From: Rhyacichthys aspro
Lineage: Eukaryota; Chordata; Actinopteri; Gobiiformes; Rhyacichthyidae
Assembly (NCBI GenBank): GCA_036850595.1
Contig: CM072151.1
Span: 21,429,307 to 21,493,306 of the forward strand
Direction: 5' to 3'
DNA: 64,000 bases
In this document: piece by piece, positions 32,444 through 45,161 of the stretch
How the letters are laid out: every line of letters starts with the position of its first letter
Position numbering within the stretch: position 1 is the first letter of the stretch
Translations under genes and position numbers: made by a program
The notes under the pieces: model-generated
The model's database searches: none
What the model was told of the DNA's origin: nothing
Seen by the model: the letters and a program-made list of their open reading frames with translations, nothing else

Positions 32444-35400
32444 TATATACATAAAGGCTACAGCAGCTAATGGCTACAAGTGACTGGAGGATTAAGTCAA
32501 TGGACAGGTCTCATTTGGCTTGTAGAGCATCCTTGTTTCCCCTCACTTGCATTTTTGCACCTTTGTCCCACGCGAAGAGGAGACATGGACAGGATTGAGA
32601 ACAGAGAAGAAGAATGAGGAGCGGCAAGTCAAGAGTGATGGGACATACTCTCCTCAGGAGCATCACATGTAACCTTGTCTGTTTATAATAGTACAGCTGG
32701 GTCTGCAGTAAAATAAAATGTAATTAAATCAAATTATTCATTTACTTCAGAATTTCACTTTAGTGTGAGCTGAAAGACCACCTTCACTAGTCTCTGTTGT
32801 AGTAGTCATAAATGAAACATGAGAGACACTTGTCATGCATCTCAAACAACAGCCCGTGGCGTGGGCGGGGTTTTCTCCTCCTCAGTGAGTCTGACTCCTG
32901 TAGGAAGCACCAGTCTGTCTCACTCATGTCACCTACAGAAGTCTCCTTGCTCCTCAAAGCAGAGTTAGGACATTTTGGACAAAGGTAGAGATGGTGCTCG
33001 ACGTGAGGAGTCAAAGATACACAATCAGCCAAGTGAGACCTACCCTTTGTTTTGCTGTATCTGTACAGAAAAAACAAACATTCACATAACATGGATCTGC
33101 CAGAGTTATACCCATACATGGTTTCAGGACATGGGCCTCCTCATAAGCTTGAAAAACAAAAAATGTAAACCCATGAATCCAATTCTATCCCACATAATGA
33201 CATAAACAACCCTTGAGGATTTTTGGCGTGCTTATAACTTTACATCGTTCTGTAATTGTAGATAATTGTAGATTTTCTGCGTTACGTACCTTCCTATTCA
33301 CATGTTGGACAATGTTTTGCTGTGTGCACGTGTTTGTATGTGAGATCCAGTGTGGACTCTGGCTGACCTTCAGAACATCAATATGCCTGAACAGAGCTCT
33401 GCTGGATATTGACCCGCTCTGATCTGCCTCCATCCCTTTTTTCTTTCAACCCTTTCACAAGCAATTACTTTCTTAATTGGTTCAATGAGTTCCTCTTTCA
33501 GAAGTACACAACCAACAGCAGAGAGGGGTCCGAGTCATCATATGGCCCCCAGAGCTGCCCCAAACATGCATCTTCTATCCAGGTTGGTTGCCAAGGTAAC
33601 ATCTACAGGAACTCTACTGAAACAAAAGAATTATGACCAATGATCCAAAGACTTAAGAGTTGGGATTTATCATACACTCACTCATTTGAATCAACTTTAG
33701 ATTATTTTTGTCATGATGGTTATTCACTGTTATGAAACTGCACATAACACATTTTTTTCAATATCTTGACAGGTTAGCTTTTCTGTGTCCTCCAAATGCC
33801 TGTCTGTTTCTGTTTCTGCAGATTATGTACAAATTGTTCATATCAATACATTGTGTCATTATCTACAAACAATAACTCACATTCTCAGGTCAGTGGCATT
33901 TTTTCATCTTCAGGAGCCTTCTCTGTTACAACAAAACCACTGCTCTCAGATCTATTAATGGATTTCTGTTGGTTGTAGCTGCTTTCTCTGAGGACTATTG
34001 TATGTGGGTCCTTCTATGGAGAGCCTTTTGAATTAACGTGGTTGAGAACTTAATTAGCCCGCACTCGTTTCTTCTCCCTCATTCTTCCTCAAGCTCTCGA
34101 TGCTTTTAAAGTTCAAGTTGCGCTTTGACTGGATCCTCAGGCTGAAAAGACAACAGTGAGTGTTGGGAGACAGAGGAGTGAGTGAACAACTGCCGATCGA
34201 TGTCACAAATGAAGAGCAATGGCTTTGCCCTGCAGATGGCTTCTAGACGCTTATGAAGCCTTAAACAGGCGAGAGGAGTATTGACGGTTCACTCAGAGCT
34301 GGGTTTACTCACCGCAGAAGACGTCACAGACACCAGAGGATGAAGAATGTATATGTTTTGCCGTAGTCATGACAGAACGAGGTTGTCTTTGTGCTTTTAA
34401 ATTAAGTGTGGATGTATATAAAACCATGATAAACTTTGCTCTTCCATTGTATTCTTTATGATAAGACTGATGCTGGGTGCAGAATGAGATGAAGATTTTT
34501 TCTTTTCTTGCTTTTTTCTTGCAGTAATACGTGCTGGTTTTAATGCAGTCATTGCTGTTATCATTGCTATTTGTATTTTTTTTATAAACCATTTTTTTCC
34601 CTAAACATACCTTAGGGGCATTATTTAACAAAAATGGTAAATCCTGCATTTTGGCAAATGGTAACAAACTGTGTGCTGTCAGTGAGTGGGTAAAGAACAT
34701 CAGCAAGTGGCTCAATTTGTCTTGTGCAGAAGGACAAACAGGACCTCTAATTCCTCAAAAAAGGCTTTTAAACTGAGCCTGACAGACATGCATACACACT
34801 ACTAAATCCAAAACTTCATTAAGGCAAATTGCATGTCTTCATCACAGACATTGACATAAAACAAATGAGTATCAGGAAAAAAAACCCCAACATTTTAATC
34901 AGATTTTGTTTTTTGAGACTCGAGATCTGACCCTGGGTCTTTGATTAAAGCCACTGTTTTTGGAAGACAATCCGTTTCAGGGGTCACTCAAACCCAAACC
35001 ATGAGCACGTCCACAGTTGGGTTTCCTCTCAAATAAATGGCCACTATACTCCATTACACTTCCACAGTTCCATTCTCTAAATCCGTTTTTACACTTTTCC
35101 AGCCCAGTCTCCTTCCTCCAGCTCCACTCTCGGCTCAGACTGGTGCTTTTAGCTCTTATGGAGAGGTGTGAAAAGGTCAGCACTCGGAGGAAGTGCAGAG
35201 CAGTGCCTGAATGGATCTGTCGGAGTTGAGTGCTTCACATGGACTCTGTCTGCTCAAAGCAACAATGTTTTCTGGCACTTTCCTGTTTTTCTCTGTCTCC
35301 AGCTTGTTTTTTTATCACCCTCTGAATGTAAATCTCTTCCTGTTGTCTTCAAGGTCAATTTCAGACCTGGTTGGCAACAACCCTAATGTTACTAATGCAA

Positions 35401-35581
35401 TGAAATTAGAAAAAAAACGAGAAGACAGTATCACTTTTTCAGAACTTTGGCTGTTTTGAATGTATATGACCTTTTCCCTTCTTTATATCCCAGACAACTG
35501 GTTCTATATATTCCATGTTGTCCAGAGTTAGGAGTAAGTGTTGTGATGTTAGGAAGCATGGTTCCAGTTAGCCCCCTGCTC

Positions 35582-35719
35582 TCACTCATTAACACATGAA
35601 TGTGCCTGTCTCCGTAGTGGCTTAGAGGACGACTTCAACAGCTCGTTCAGGGTTACATCATCAATTACACATTCACTGTTAGATCCTGACAAGGACAGCT
35701 CCTGAAGCGGCGTCAAAAA
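35582..35719 (-). CDS. unrecognised terminal-exon-like open frame
   Basis: On the - strand a good acceptor (ttcatttatttcctcacag) is followed at phase 0 by 45 codons and TGA. The peptide starts FLTPLQELSLSGSNSECVID and continues DVTLNELLKSSSKPLRRQ. The composition is protein-like, not AT-rich noise. I do not recognise the family. It could be the last exon of an unknown gene, or even a distant last exon of the spata16-like gene, whose exon at 54945-55040 could end at phase 0. Chance is not excluded. Confidence 0.35.
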   Translation of the reverse strand, partial: FLTPLQELSLSGSNSECVIDDVTLNELLKSSSKPLRRQAHSCVNE

Positions 35720-36718
35720 CTGTGAGGAAATAAATGAAGGACATTATTACTAATATGATCGACAGAGGCTATTATGCATGAACAGATTAGTTTATGTTTG
35801 ACCGGGTACAACCAGGTACAACTGGTTCCTTTGTACAGAGCCAAGGTCTGTTACGGCACAGTGGAACTGAGACACTCTCACATTGTCCACAGTCAGCAGC
35901 AGCCGATCATGTGACACAAACAGGAAGTGACAGGGGCGCATTTGTGTAAATAAAAGCTGTCAGAGGCTGAATTAAACCAGAGCGGCGAGTGTGAGCACCT
36001 GGACAATGAATATCTGACTCCTCACTGCTCTGAGGAAATATTCATGAAACCACCATCCCCACACACTCCCCACACAGTCCCGGCCCGGCTCCAATCTCGG
36101 CTCTTGTAATTGCCTCGTCCAAAAACTTGCCGCAGCCGAGCAGAGCGTTCTTTTGAGTTCCGAAGACGCTGATTGTTCACAAATTAGTTGGCGGCAGATC
36201 CATTCAGACTTGAGTGATAAGAAGGTGCGTCCAGGGTGAGAGGAGGAGAGGAAGAAGAAGAAAGAAGCAGGCAAAGTGGATACAGTGTGTTTACATTGTG
36301 TTATAAAAATTTGACTTTCGGAATGAATGTAAATACCGCGCACCAAAATTGTCAGAGATGGACAAGCAGTTCTAGATAATGTTGACAGTAACTGGGCTAG
36401 ACTTTTACCATGCTTCAACAGAATAACAAGCTCACTTAACAATATGAGGTACAGAAAACAAGTAATAACACATATATATTTTAACACTGACTGTAGCTTG
36501 TCTGTCGTTGATTTGCTCTGCATCAAAAGTGAGTGAGCTCTTTGCACAGAAACATTTTAACTCATATGCATACCGACATTAACCTGATCATGATGAACTA
36601 CATATTTTGCCATTGCCATTTATTTAGCTGCAGTCAGGTGTTGCTAAACAATAGATCTTCATTCATGACCATCATTAGGTGTACAGAGCTCTATATAAGC
36701 AGAAGTTTTGACAGTGTT
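35720..36718. other. intergenic, GC-richer block
   Basis: 35880-36240 is richer in GC and CpG than its surroundings and contains homeobox-like and E-box-like words. It looks more like a conserved noncoding element than a gene. The 191-residue - strand open frame here has no protein-like features I trust. Confidence 0.45.
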
Positions 36719-38585
36719 CTGGGGCCTTGTTTATAAAACTTGCATATCCTCAAAATGAGGGCTGAAACTTGCGTACGCCACCTTCCACGCCAAAGATGGA
36801 ATCTATAAAAGTCCAACTAGACGTGAAAGTGTGCATCAGCTCTCAGTCTGATTTCACTTTATTTCTCTCAGAAGATACAGCAATTTAATTTGAGCATCAC
36901 CATTTAAAAATAGTACTGTTCTAAATAAATTTGGCTCAATATTTATATACATTGCGGTTCATTGTGTGCACAAGCGCCAAAGCCCCTGCACGTTCACCGG
37001 GCATTCACTGAGCGAAGTGGCACTGCTGTGCATCATGGTCCTGTTTAGCACGGTGTAAAGTGAAGCAGAGCTAATCCATGATCAGTCTGGATTCATGAAA
37101 TAATTATTGGATACCACCCAAACGCTCCATTCAGGACTGTCTCATTTTCAAGAAGCGCTGTGTAAAATTGTGGCTCAATACAACTCTCTTGTCATTACCC
37201 GCCCTCCCCGTCCCCCAGCCCATCACAGACACACCACCACCATGCTCTCCCTTCAGTTTAAATTATAAGATGGAGAGTTCCAGTTTTGCTGCATCGTTTT
37301 GATCTAAAGAGCAGCATTCACTGTTACACACATCCAGTGAAGTCTTCAAATTGCTTAGGAAATGTCCAAACTCAATGGTCCACATCTTCAGAGCTGTCTG
37401 AATTCCCACATTGGTAAGGAAGGAGGTTAAGAATGCTTCACTGCTTCCTTTCATACCTCCTTTCGCATAGTGACCCTTGAACGTTCTTTACTGAAAGGTA
37501 AGGAGCATTGATCCATTGTAAGGACCTTCTGGCATCCCACAATCCATTGCGCAAAACCACCCTAACTTTTCTGAAAACATCAGAATGACGCTGATCTTTA
37601 TGTGATGAGTTTGTGATGAGTTTGAATTAACTCTCAAACAAACAATTGACTCCTTAAATATCTGCAAAAACCTACATTGATAAAAGACACTGCTCTAGAG
37701 CCACATTGTCTTACAACAGACTTTTTATTGTTCACAGTTAAAGCTTGCTGCAGTAAAACACCACTTTGCACACATTTGTTTAGATTTGTGAGAAACAAAA
37801 CTCCATCCATGTGGCTAATTTGCATCAATGCACAATGGCACTGTCTTAAAGAGCAGATCTCTATTAGTGTCGTCAATGAGCACAAATACATAGAAAGGAT
37901 GTGGCTTTGGTGGATTATTTGTAGTATGTATTGAACATATGCACACTTTGTGATGTAGTGTTGACTGTGGGCTCTTGTTTCTGAATGATGATTTTTAGTG
38001 TCCTATAGAACTGTAAATTCAAACAGTATATTTGACTAGAGTGGAGTCAGATTATTTCTGTAAATTGTCCTGTTTGTGAGCCTCGTTAATCTCAGTGCTT
38101 GGTGGAGGATAAGGTGCTTGTTGTAGTCTGTTCCTGGGATGTGTAGTTTTGATGTGATGTGCATCACAGTAACTTGAGGAGTCAGATTTGTCAAAGCGCT
38201 ATAGTTGCTCCTTTCCTAAATCAAAAAGGAAACTCCTAACTTCTCACTGTTGACCTCATGACATAGCTCAAGAAGGTTAAGGAACAAGTATCAGGAGCTA
38301 TCATTTTGAGGTATTCAGATTCAGCCATCCACAGGTGCGTAATCTGCTCATGTTCCCAGTATTTTCCGGATTCAGTAAAACCCATTCATCAACAGCTCTG
38401 GTTTGGGCAAAATTAATTCACAAGTTGCATTTGCATTGTCCATTTGTCCTTTGGTTGAATGGACTGCTTCAGGGGGGGTTTATAAAGCAGAAATTGTGTG
38501 CAGTTGTTTTTATAAATCTGGATACCTGTTTGTAGCCACTGAGTGCACTCATCCTACACAGTCTTTTATAAACAAGACCACAGGG
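36719..38585. mobile_element. PIF/Harbinger-like DNA transposon, degenerate
   Basis: The left end ctggggccttgtttataaaa is inverted at the right, where the reverse complement reads ctgtggtcttgtttataaaa. The subterminal gctgaaacttgcgtacgcca and ctataaaagtccaact are typical of a widespread fish Harbinger family. A - strand frame at 37263-37454 may be a remnant of one of its two genes. There is no intact transposase. Confidence 0.65.
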
Positions 38586-40696
38586 CGTAAAAGTGGTTCT
38601 GCGCTTTATGAAACTGTGTGTAGTACATCAATTCCAGCTAGCGTAAAACAGGCTGTTGATAAATCCGGTGGACGAAAACATAAGTGATTTAAATGAAATG
38701 TCCCTAAGAGACTCTTCTCAAAGCAGAAAATGACAAACCTACTAAAGATTTTTTTTAGTTTTATTTTTTTGAATGAAACTGAACCATGTACTTACTTTAC
38801 TTAGCCTTTTTAGAAAGGAAGGCCTTTTGATGCACAGGCTATAAAATATAACAACACGTCTCTATTTTAAGACAAAAAAAGGCCAGATTTATACTGCTTG
38901 TAAAAACACACACATGTACACAGACGCACAGCATGGAAATAAGAAGCCAGACCAGAGTCTATAACTGAAAGCTATAACTAAAAACTACACTGCTTATCTA
39001 GTTTTGTTATTTTGTTTGAACAAACGGATCAGTGCAGTTTTAAGTTATTTAAGTGCATCTGGAAATAACTAGCTGTAACTTCCAACCTCCGTTAGCCGTT
39101 AACCGTAAATTAAGAACTACTACAGTGTAGTAGGTACCTGCAAGCAGGGCAGAGAGGTGAGACAGCACTGAGTATGTAAATCTGATTATAAACAATTTAC
39201 AATAGTAAATGAATTACTATTGTAACATTAATACATATTTTACATTTAATAGATTTGATGTAGCTATAAGTGGTAAAAATGCTGCATTATAGTTTATATA
39301 TTTTATATTTTATTTACTAATATCCTAATCTGATTTTTGATTCATTTCTTTTCCAGAATGAGTCTTTCCTTGGTGTTGAACTCCAAAAGACCAGATACAA
39401 AAGCTCTACCAATGTTAAAAATAAAAGTGTTGAAAGAAAATGAAAAAAAGCATAGTTCTGAATTGGGCATTTTAAAAAGAAGAAATGTTACTATTGTAAA
39501 AAAAAAAAATCCAAAACATAATAGTTGTTCTTTGTAATGGCCAATCAAAAACAAATTTGACCCTGTATGAAGGGGATCCAAAAAAATTGGAACTTAACAA
39601 ATCATATCAACTTATGGAATTGTTGGGTGTCCCCCAAAGATCACCATGACAAATGACACAAAGGTCCGCATGTAATAATGTAATTTTTCTCTGTGTTCAG
39701 ATCATTTTAATTTTTGTTTGTTTTTAGGACGTTACAACTGGATAAATCTCTGGAGGGAAATTCTGCTGACAACCGTTTTTCTAGGGGACACCATTAGCAT
39801 TAGTCACCTCAATAGTGCTAAATCCTGTTTTGGGTATTGATTTAATACAGCCTACAACACGGAAATCACTGTATCTATCTGTCTTTTTTAACATATTTTT
39901 GCAGACACAGACTGTGGCGGTGAATGAAATAACATCGAGGGAGCCTCTGAAGAGAACAATGGCATTATAAACGTCACTAATGGCTGATCAATGTACAACA
40001 TCAGAGCAGAGAAATGGAAAGACAGATCAGAAAACTTTTCAATTATAATCAAGGCAAAAGTAGAAGGAACTGAAATCCTTTTCTACAGACGAGAGGAAAA
40101 AGAGGATTGACAGCCTTTATTTTGTATCAATTAAATCTTTTTTTTTTTTTTTGTATAGTTTAAGGTATTTTTTTCTTTGTTGTTAAAATTTTAATCTCTC
40201 CGTTACTTATTCATAAAATTACAAATACTTTGGAAAAAAATATTAATATTCACTTTTGACTGCACTGTCCCACATCACAAACACTGAGCGCATTCAGATG
40301 GTGCGTCCCCTCCAACATTGCCATGGTTATATTCGCCCCAAAGTGGGTGGCTTTTTTTGCTGTATTTTGGGCTTCTGTAGCGTGAATTTTGTGGGCGACG
40401 CACAGTTTCCCTCACGCCATCTGGCACACGGCCACTTTTACTCACAGCTCTGCACTTGTTTCTGTGCAACTTGGATAAATGTGGAACAAGTACAATGCGC
40501 TGCTTTAAGACTGGATAAAAAATAGGGATATTCAGGACAGAAAGGGGAAAAAAATTGGGGTATTTCAGTGTTTTTGTATATATCCACTAGGACACGAGAC
40601 AGGGGTTTAAAATCAGGACTGTCCCGGTTAAATCGTGACATGTGTTCACCCTAGTCAGAGGTTGATTTCTATGTGATGAAAAAAATAAATAAAAAG

Positions 40697-40790
40697 AAAA
40701 AAGGCAAACACATGGCAACTCAAAATCATACTCAAAAGGTTAAGCCTGATAACAGTTCCACCTAAAAGAAGCTGATATTTATGGTATTCC
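40697..40790 (+). repeat. copy fragment of the CAGTCCC element family
   Basis: aca-acatggcaactcaaaatcata and the following aaagaagctg-tatttatgg match the interior of the complete element at 62579-63039. I find no ends here. Confidence 0.55.
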
Positions 40791-40917
40791 GTGTCCATGA
40801 CAATTACATGCACAATTGTACAAATTAGACAATGGCGCCATTTAGCAACTAGTAGTGACTTTTAGGACAGCCAATAGCTTCTTTCTGAGGAATTGGCAAC
40901 ACTGATTAAAGCTACAC

Positions 40918-41075
40918 AGATGCGATTTTCTTTTTGCCGTCCCTCAGAATCCACTTACCCCCAAAAAAGCAGCCTAGGGCCCGCTCCTGCTTCTTTTTCA
41001 CTAAAAAAGTAAAACCAGACCAATTCTTCCTCCACAAAATACTAATACATTTCAACAAACTGAAGTTTAGAGTTT
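40918..41075 (+). repeat. dispersed repeat D, copy 2
   Basis: Diverged match to 30735-30890 (cagcctaggg, ccagaccaatt, aaatactaatacatttcaac). Confidence 0.6.
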
Positions 41076-43784
41076 AGCGTTAGCCTAGCATTAGCTTGGT
41101 TTTAGCTTAGCGTGAGCTTAGCTGCAACTTCAGCATGAGGACGAGACAGGTCTGTCTCATGGATGTATTATTAGAACAGGATACTGAATGAGTGAAAAAA
41201 AACCCATGGCCGCCCATTATTTTTAACAGACGTTGCTCATTGGCGCAGCACGCCCTAAACTTTTTTGGCTTCCACATTGTGACGGCTCACTACGGCACTC
41301 GCGCATGCAGTTTTGTGTTTCACCCGCCACGTGATCCGTTCTGAGCAATGAGCGAAAAGGCATGCTACAGCGGTGACATCATAAACAATAAAAGTTTTTT
41401 ATTTTGCAAATTTAAGGATTTTTAACAGAGAAAAAGTCCAGGATATGAAAACAGACAATAAACATTACAAAATTTTACCATTTGGGCAACTGTAGGTGTC
41501 CTGTCAGCTGAAAACCAGGCGTTTGTTTTTACATTGCGGTCTATGGGGAAAAGTATTTTTTGTTGCAATACCTCAAGTGGCCACTAATCAAATTGGCGGC
41601 AGGGGAAAGGGGGCGGTGCCTTATCCAGTTCTTATTATACATCCATGATCTGTCTGCAGACTGGAAGGGAGGGGCATATCAAGAAGGAGGCGCCACTTGT
41701 AGCAAGGGGCGTTGTTTGAAATTGTCCAAATCACACAGAACTACTCGAGATGTCAGAACAAGATGTTGTGGGCAAGGTGGCTGTTTGTATAGAGACGACG
41801 GTGAGCATGTTTTACCTAAATAATAGTTCAAATCAAATTGTATAAGTCAGTAGTATTGTTATGGAGTTCGTAATTGACCAAACTTAACTTTCCTTGATTT
41901 GTATTAGCATTATTTTAACGTTCTCATGGGGTAATAAGTATCAGCGGGAACAAAAGCTAAGAAAAGCTAGCTAGATGAAAAAGCTAGATGAAAACTGAAG
42001 GAAAAATGCTCTTGCATATAGATAACGTTAAAAGTGTTTTTGATGAAAACCTGCTGTCGCATTTGCTAAACAGAAAACAACATAAGTTAATACCTTGAAT
42101 TATAAAACCACTGCCACTCTTAATAGGTACACATGTTAAACATGGAGGTATTTGTCATTTTACATAAATGTTCAGATCACAGGTAGTACCAGTATGCCTC
42201 TTCTTACACTATATCCAAGGTGCAACAATAACTACATGTATGACAATTATTATATCTATTATACATAGGATAGTGTACATGCAAATTAAGAGTGGTTCTT
42301 TGCCTTGGGCACTTTTTCCTGGTCAAAGATGATTATTATGATGGGCTGATATTGAGCCTAGGATTTTTTTTTTCTTATTTTCTTGTGATGTTTTGTGTTT
42401 GCAGCTGCCTGAGGAGATTGTGTATAATGATCTTCAGCTTCATCCTTGTGGTGCTACAAATAGGTGACCCTTGCTCGTATGTGCTCACGTTTCTGGAGGA
42501 TAGTGAGAAAGGAATACTTTCTGAAAGGAGCTCAGTTCGGTTGGCTCGACAGTAAGTTTTGTCTCTTTCCTTCTGCAAAGCACTTCTGACCTATACATGA
42601 AAGTCACTCACTCACATGATCATGGTGAGCTCTGGATGCACACAACTTGGACATGTTGCTTTTTATAATGCAGCAAGGGCAGAGTAAATAGGTTGGAGAT
42701 TTTTCATTTCTGTCCCACTGAGTGTCCTGCAGGTGCCAGCAGCACTGCACAGTAGGTGGCCATGGAGTGGTCACTTGACATTAATAAAATATAGAATGTG
42801 TTGTACAATATGTTACATCTGAGTTCACAGATTACTATACCTGTTTACGACTATTTCCGCTGTAATTTTTGATTTGTTTTGGACAAGTGCTTATTTTATT
42901 CTTACATTTCAAACTACTTTTGAAATTGAGAGTATAGAAGGATCTATAGAACTCCATATCATATCTCCTGCTGTATTCAATACAGTTCTCTCTCCAAGGA
43001 CTGTGAAGGCTACGGGGGATGTGGATGGAGGGGACAGCTACAAGGATTCTATACTGACAATTAATTTACTGCAGATACTGCAGCATTAACTGTTTTTATG
43101 AGGGTGGAGGTACTTTAAGCAAAGTGTAAAGTTACTTTACGCTACTATCTCAATTCATGAAAAACAACACTTTGAAGCCTAAATAAGGCCATAATGCTCT
43201 TAAACCTTTCTAGCCACTGGCTCAACATTTCATCATTAGCACGTTAAAACAAAAACCACATGTTTGAAAATATGGTCACCCTAATTTTACAAATTGCTTT
43301 TACAATATACTATTTGGTCTTTAAACCATTTTCCCACTGAGAAGAAAAAAAAAATCAGGTATAGTCTGTTTACCTAAATGTATTAGATAACGAATTAGCA
43401 AATGCATTTTCAAAGGAGAGAATGAATTGCTCTTTTGAAACACCATTCAAAGTTTGTATTAATTCAATTTTTAAACATTTATTTTTGTTTTAAATCGATT
43501 AATTAAATGTAGTATTTATTGTAGATTTGGTAAATGTATTTGTAAAGTGAGTTTTGGATGTACAGTTAAACTGTGATTTAGGAAATGCTTTTACAATTGC
43601 TATAAATACAATTGCAAATGTATTTTAATTCCTTTTTTAAAGTTTAATTAAAATATTATTAAATGCTTTATTTATTCATTTTTACGTGGTACTAAAATTG
43701 CTCCATCATGTAAAGTGTTTCAAATCCAAACAATGGACTTCAGTGCTTTATAGTGAAAAGATGATTCACAATTGTAAAACATTG

Positions 43785-43890
43785 AAGAGATTTGACAGTC
43801 TTCCCAGAAGTGAACGTCCAGAATGTTCACCTCAAGTTCAGACTGCAATCCTCACAGAAATACAAAACAGCTGAGTCTGCCTTGTGCTAT
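43785..43890 (+). mobile_element. Tc1/mariner fragment (N-terminal transposase region)
   Basis: The run cttcccagaagtgaacgtcc and gttcagactgcaatcctcac matches the conserved helix-turn-helix part of fish Tc1-like transposase genes. It is short and broken by stops. Confidence 0.55.
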
Positions 43891-44482
43891 ATTTAAACTC
43901 TTACTGGACAGCATACAGAAGACAAATAATTAAACCATAAAATCTTCAAATTGTAAACTCAAGCACAACCAAACACCACATGTTCTTCTCTTTAGGGACG
44001 GGTTTAAAGTGCACTGGACCTTGAACATGCTCTACTTTTTCACTGCAGGCATTTTTGTTGAGTCTAGTTGTAGAATTGTTGTAGTTATGAGTAGTTGATT
44101 GGAGATACAGTGCAAAAAATGGTGAGAAAATGAAGAACCAGAGGTTGAAGATAAATTTGGGTATTGCCATGAATGTGAAGTGACATAATGCAGGCAGCGT
44201 AGGTCATACCACAAGCAGCAGGTCCTGTCCATTTGAAGACACGTCACAATGGCATCAACAATCTTTTGAGGAAGACCGCAGGAAGTTAGCGTCAAAAAGT
44301 GAAGGTGGGATACTCAAAAGCACCGGTCTGATTATGAGAAATTTCTGAACAGTTGAACTAATGTGAACATGCCATATTTGGGGATAAACATGACAAACAC
44401 CTTTCTAAAACCTAAGACTGTCAAACTGACATTCAAAAGAGAGGAACTACAAAGATCACAAAATAACATCAAAATATATATA

Positions 44483-45161
44483 CAGTGGTCCCTCGCTATA
44501 ACACGGTTCACCTTTCGCAGCCTCGCTGTTTCGCAGATTTTGCTTTTTTTTTTTTTCCATCGTATGAACGTGCATTGTGTTCTGCATCCTGATTGGCCAA
44601 AGGAGAACTCGCACATTGTGTTCTGCGTCCTGATTGGCTAAGGGAGAACTCGCGCATTGTGTTCTGCGTCCTGATTGGCTAACGGAGAACTTGCGCATTG
44701 TGTTCTGCGTCCTGATTGGCTAAGGGACTGTAGACCATTGTCAATCAATCTCCTCCGTGCAGTGTCTCCTGTACAGTACAGAATGCGTTCGGTTTGCCAA
44801 ATTGACATAAATGTTCGATCGCTATCAGTGTGACTCTGAAGTGCTGTATGTTTGCAAGTTTTCTCCCGACAAAACCCACAATGTCGACGAAATGTTCTGC
44901 ACCGACAAAGACACCTGCGGTCGCACCCAAAAGGCAGAGGAAGATGCTAAGGTTTGAACTTTGAGAGTGTTTAAACAAGAGAGACATGTGAGAAAATGTT
45001 AATGTCTGTCTGAGAAAAGTGTATAAAGTGTGTGGTGAGGGGTTTTACAGCCTTAAAACATATATAATAATTGTAAAAAAATAAAGCTGACTACTTCACG
45101 GATTTTGCCTATTGCGGGTTATTTTTAGAATGTAACCCCCGCGATAAACGAGGGACCACTG
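44483..45161 (+). mobile_element. Tigger/pogo-like non-autonomous element
   Basis: The ends CAGTGGTCCCTCG and CGAGGGACCACTG are perfect inverted repeats flanked by TA on both sides (44481-44482, 45162-45163), as expected for the pogo branch of Tc1/mariner. Inside, at about 44881-44958, a short + frame beginning MSTKCSAPTKTPAVAPKRQR resembles the start of a Tigger-type transposase and then stops, so the element is an internal deletion. The subterminal stretch at 45100-45150 (cggattttgcctattgcggg) is also typical. Confidence 0.85.
44569..44728 (+). repeat. 41-bp minisatellite inside the Tigger-like element
   Basis: Four units with a 41-bp period, starting at 44569, 44610, 44651 and 44692. Each contains attgtgttctgc-tcctgattgg and ends in ggagaact, except the last, which diverges. 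Confidence 0.95.

Larger units (their letters stand above)
28675..35581. other. intergenic region downstream of ect2
   Basis: No recognised gene. It contains a 12-bp tandem repeat (30606-30647), a dispersed repeat D copy (30735-30890), a GC-rich block (31380-31640), a truncated MITE (32205-32443) and an exon-like segment at 33503-33582 (+). Confidence 0.6.
38586..44482. other. intergenic, repeat-rich
   Basis: Holds an exon-like + frame (39357-39443), a transposon-like fragment (40590-40660), repeat D copy 2, a promoter-like CpG block (41280-41400), a repeat-like block (41520-41650), coding-like + segments at 41751-42463 and 42900-43089, and a Tc1 fragment near 43800. No gene is identified with confidence. 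Confidence 0.5.

Noticed and set aside
35972..36547. 191-codon - strand open frame
   Set aside because: No recognisable domain, low-complexity Phe/Ser runs, and no clear splice or start context. It overlaps a block better explained as noncoding.
40256..40525. 89-codon + open frame
   Set aside because: Overlaps repeat-like sequence that continues into a transposon-type block (aatcaggactgtcccggtta). No protein family is recognised.
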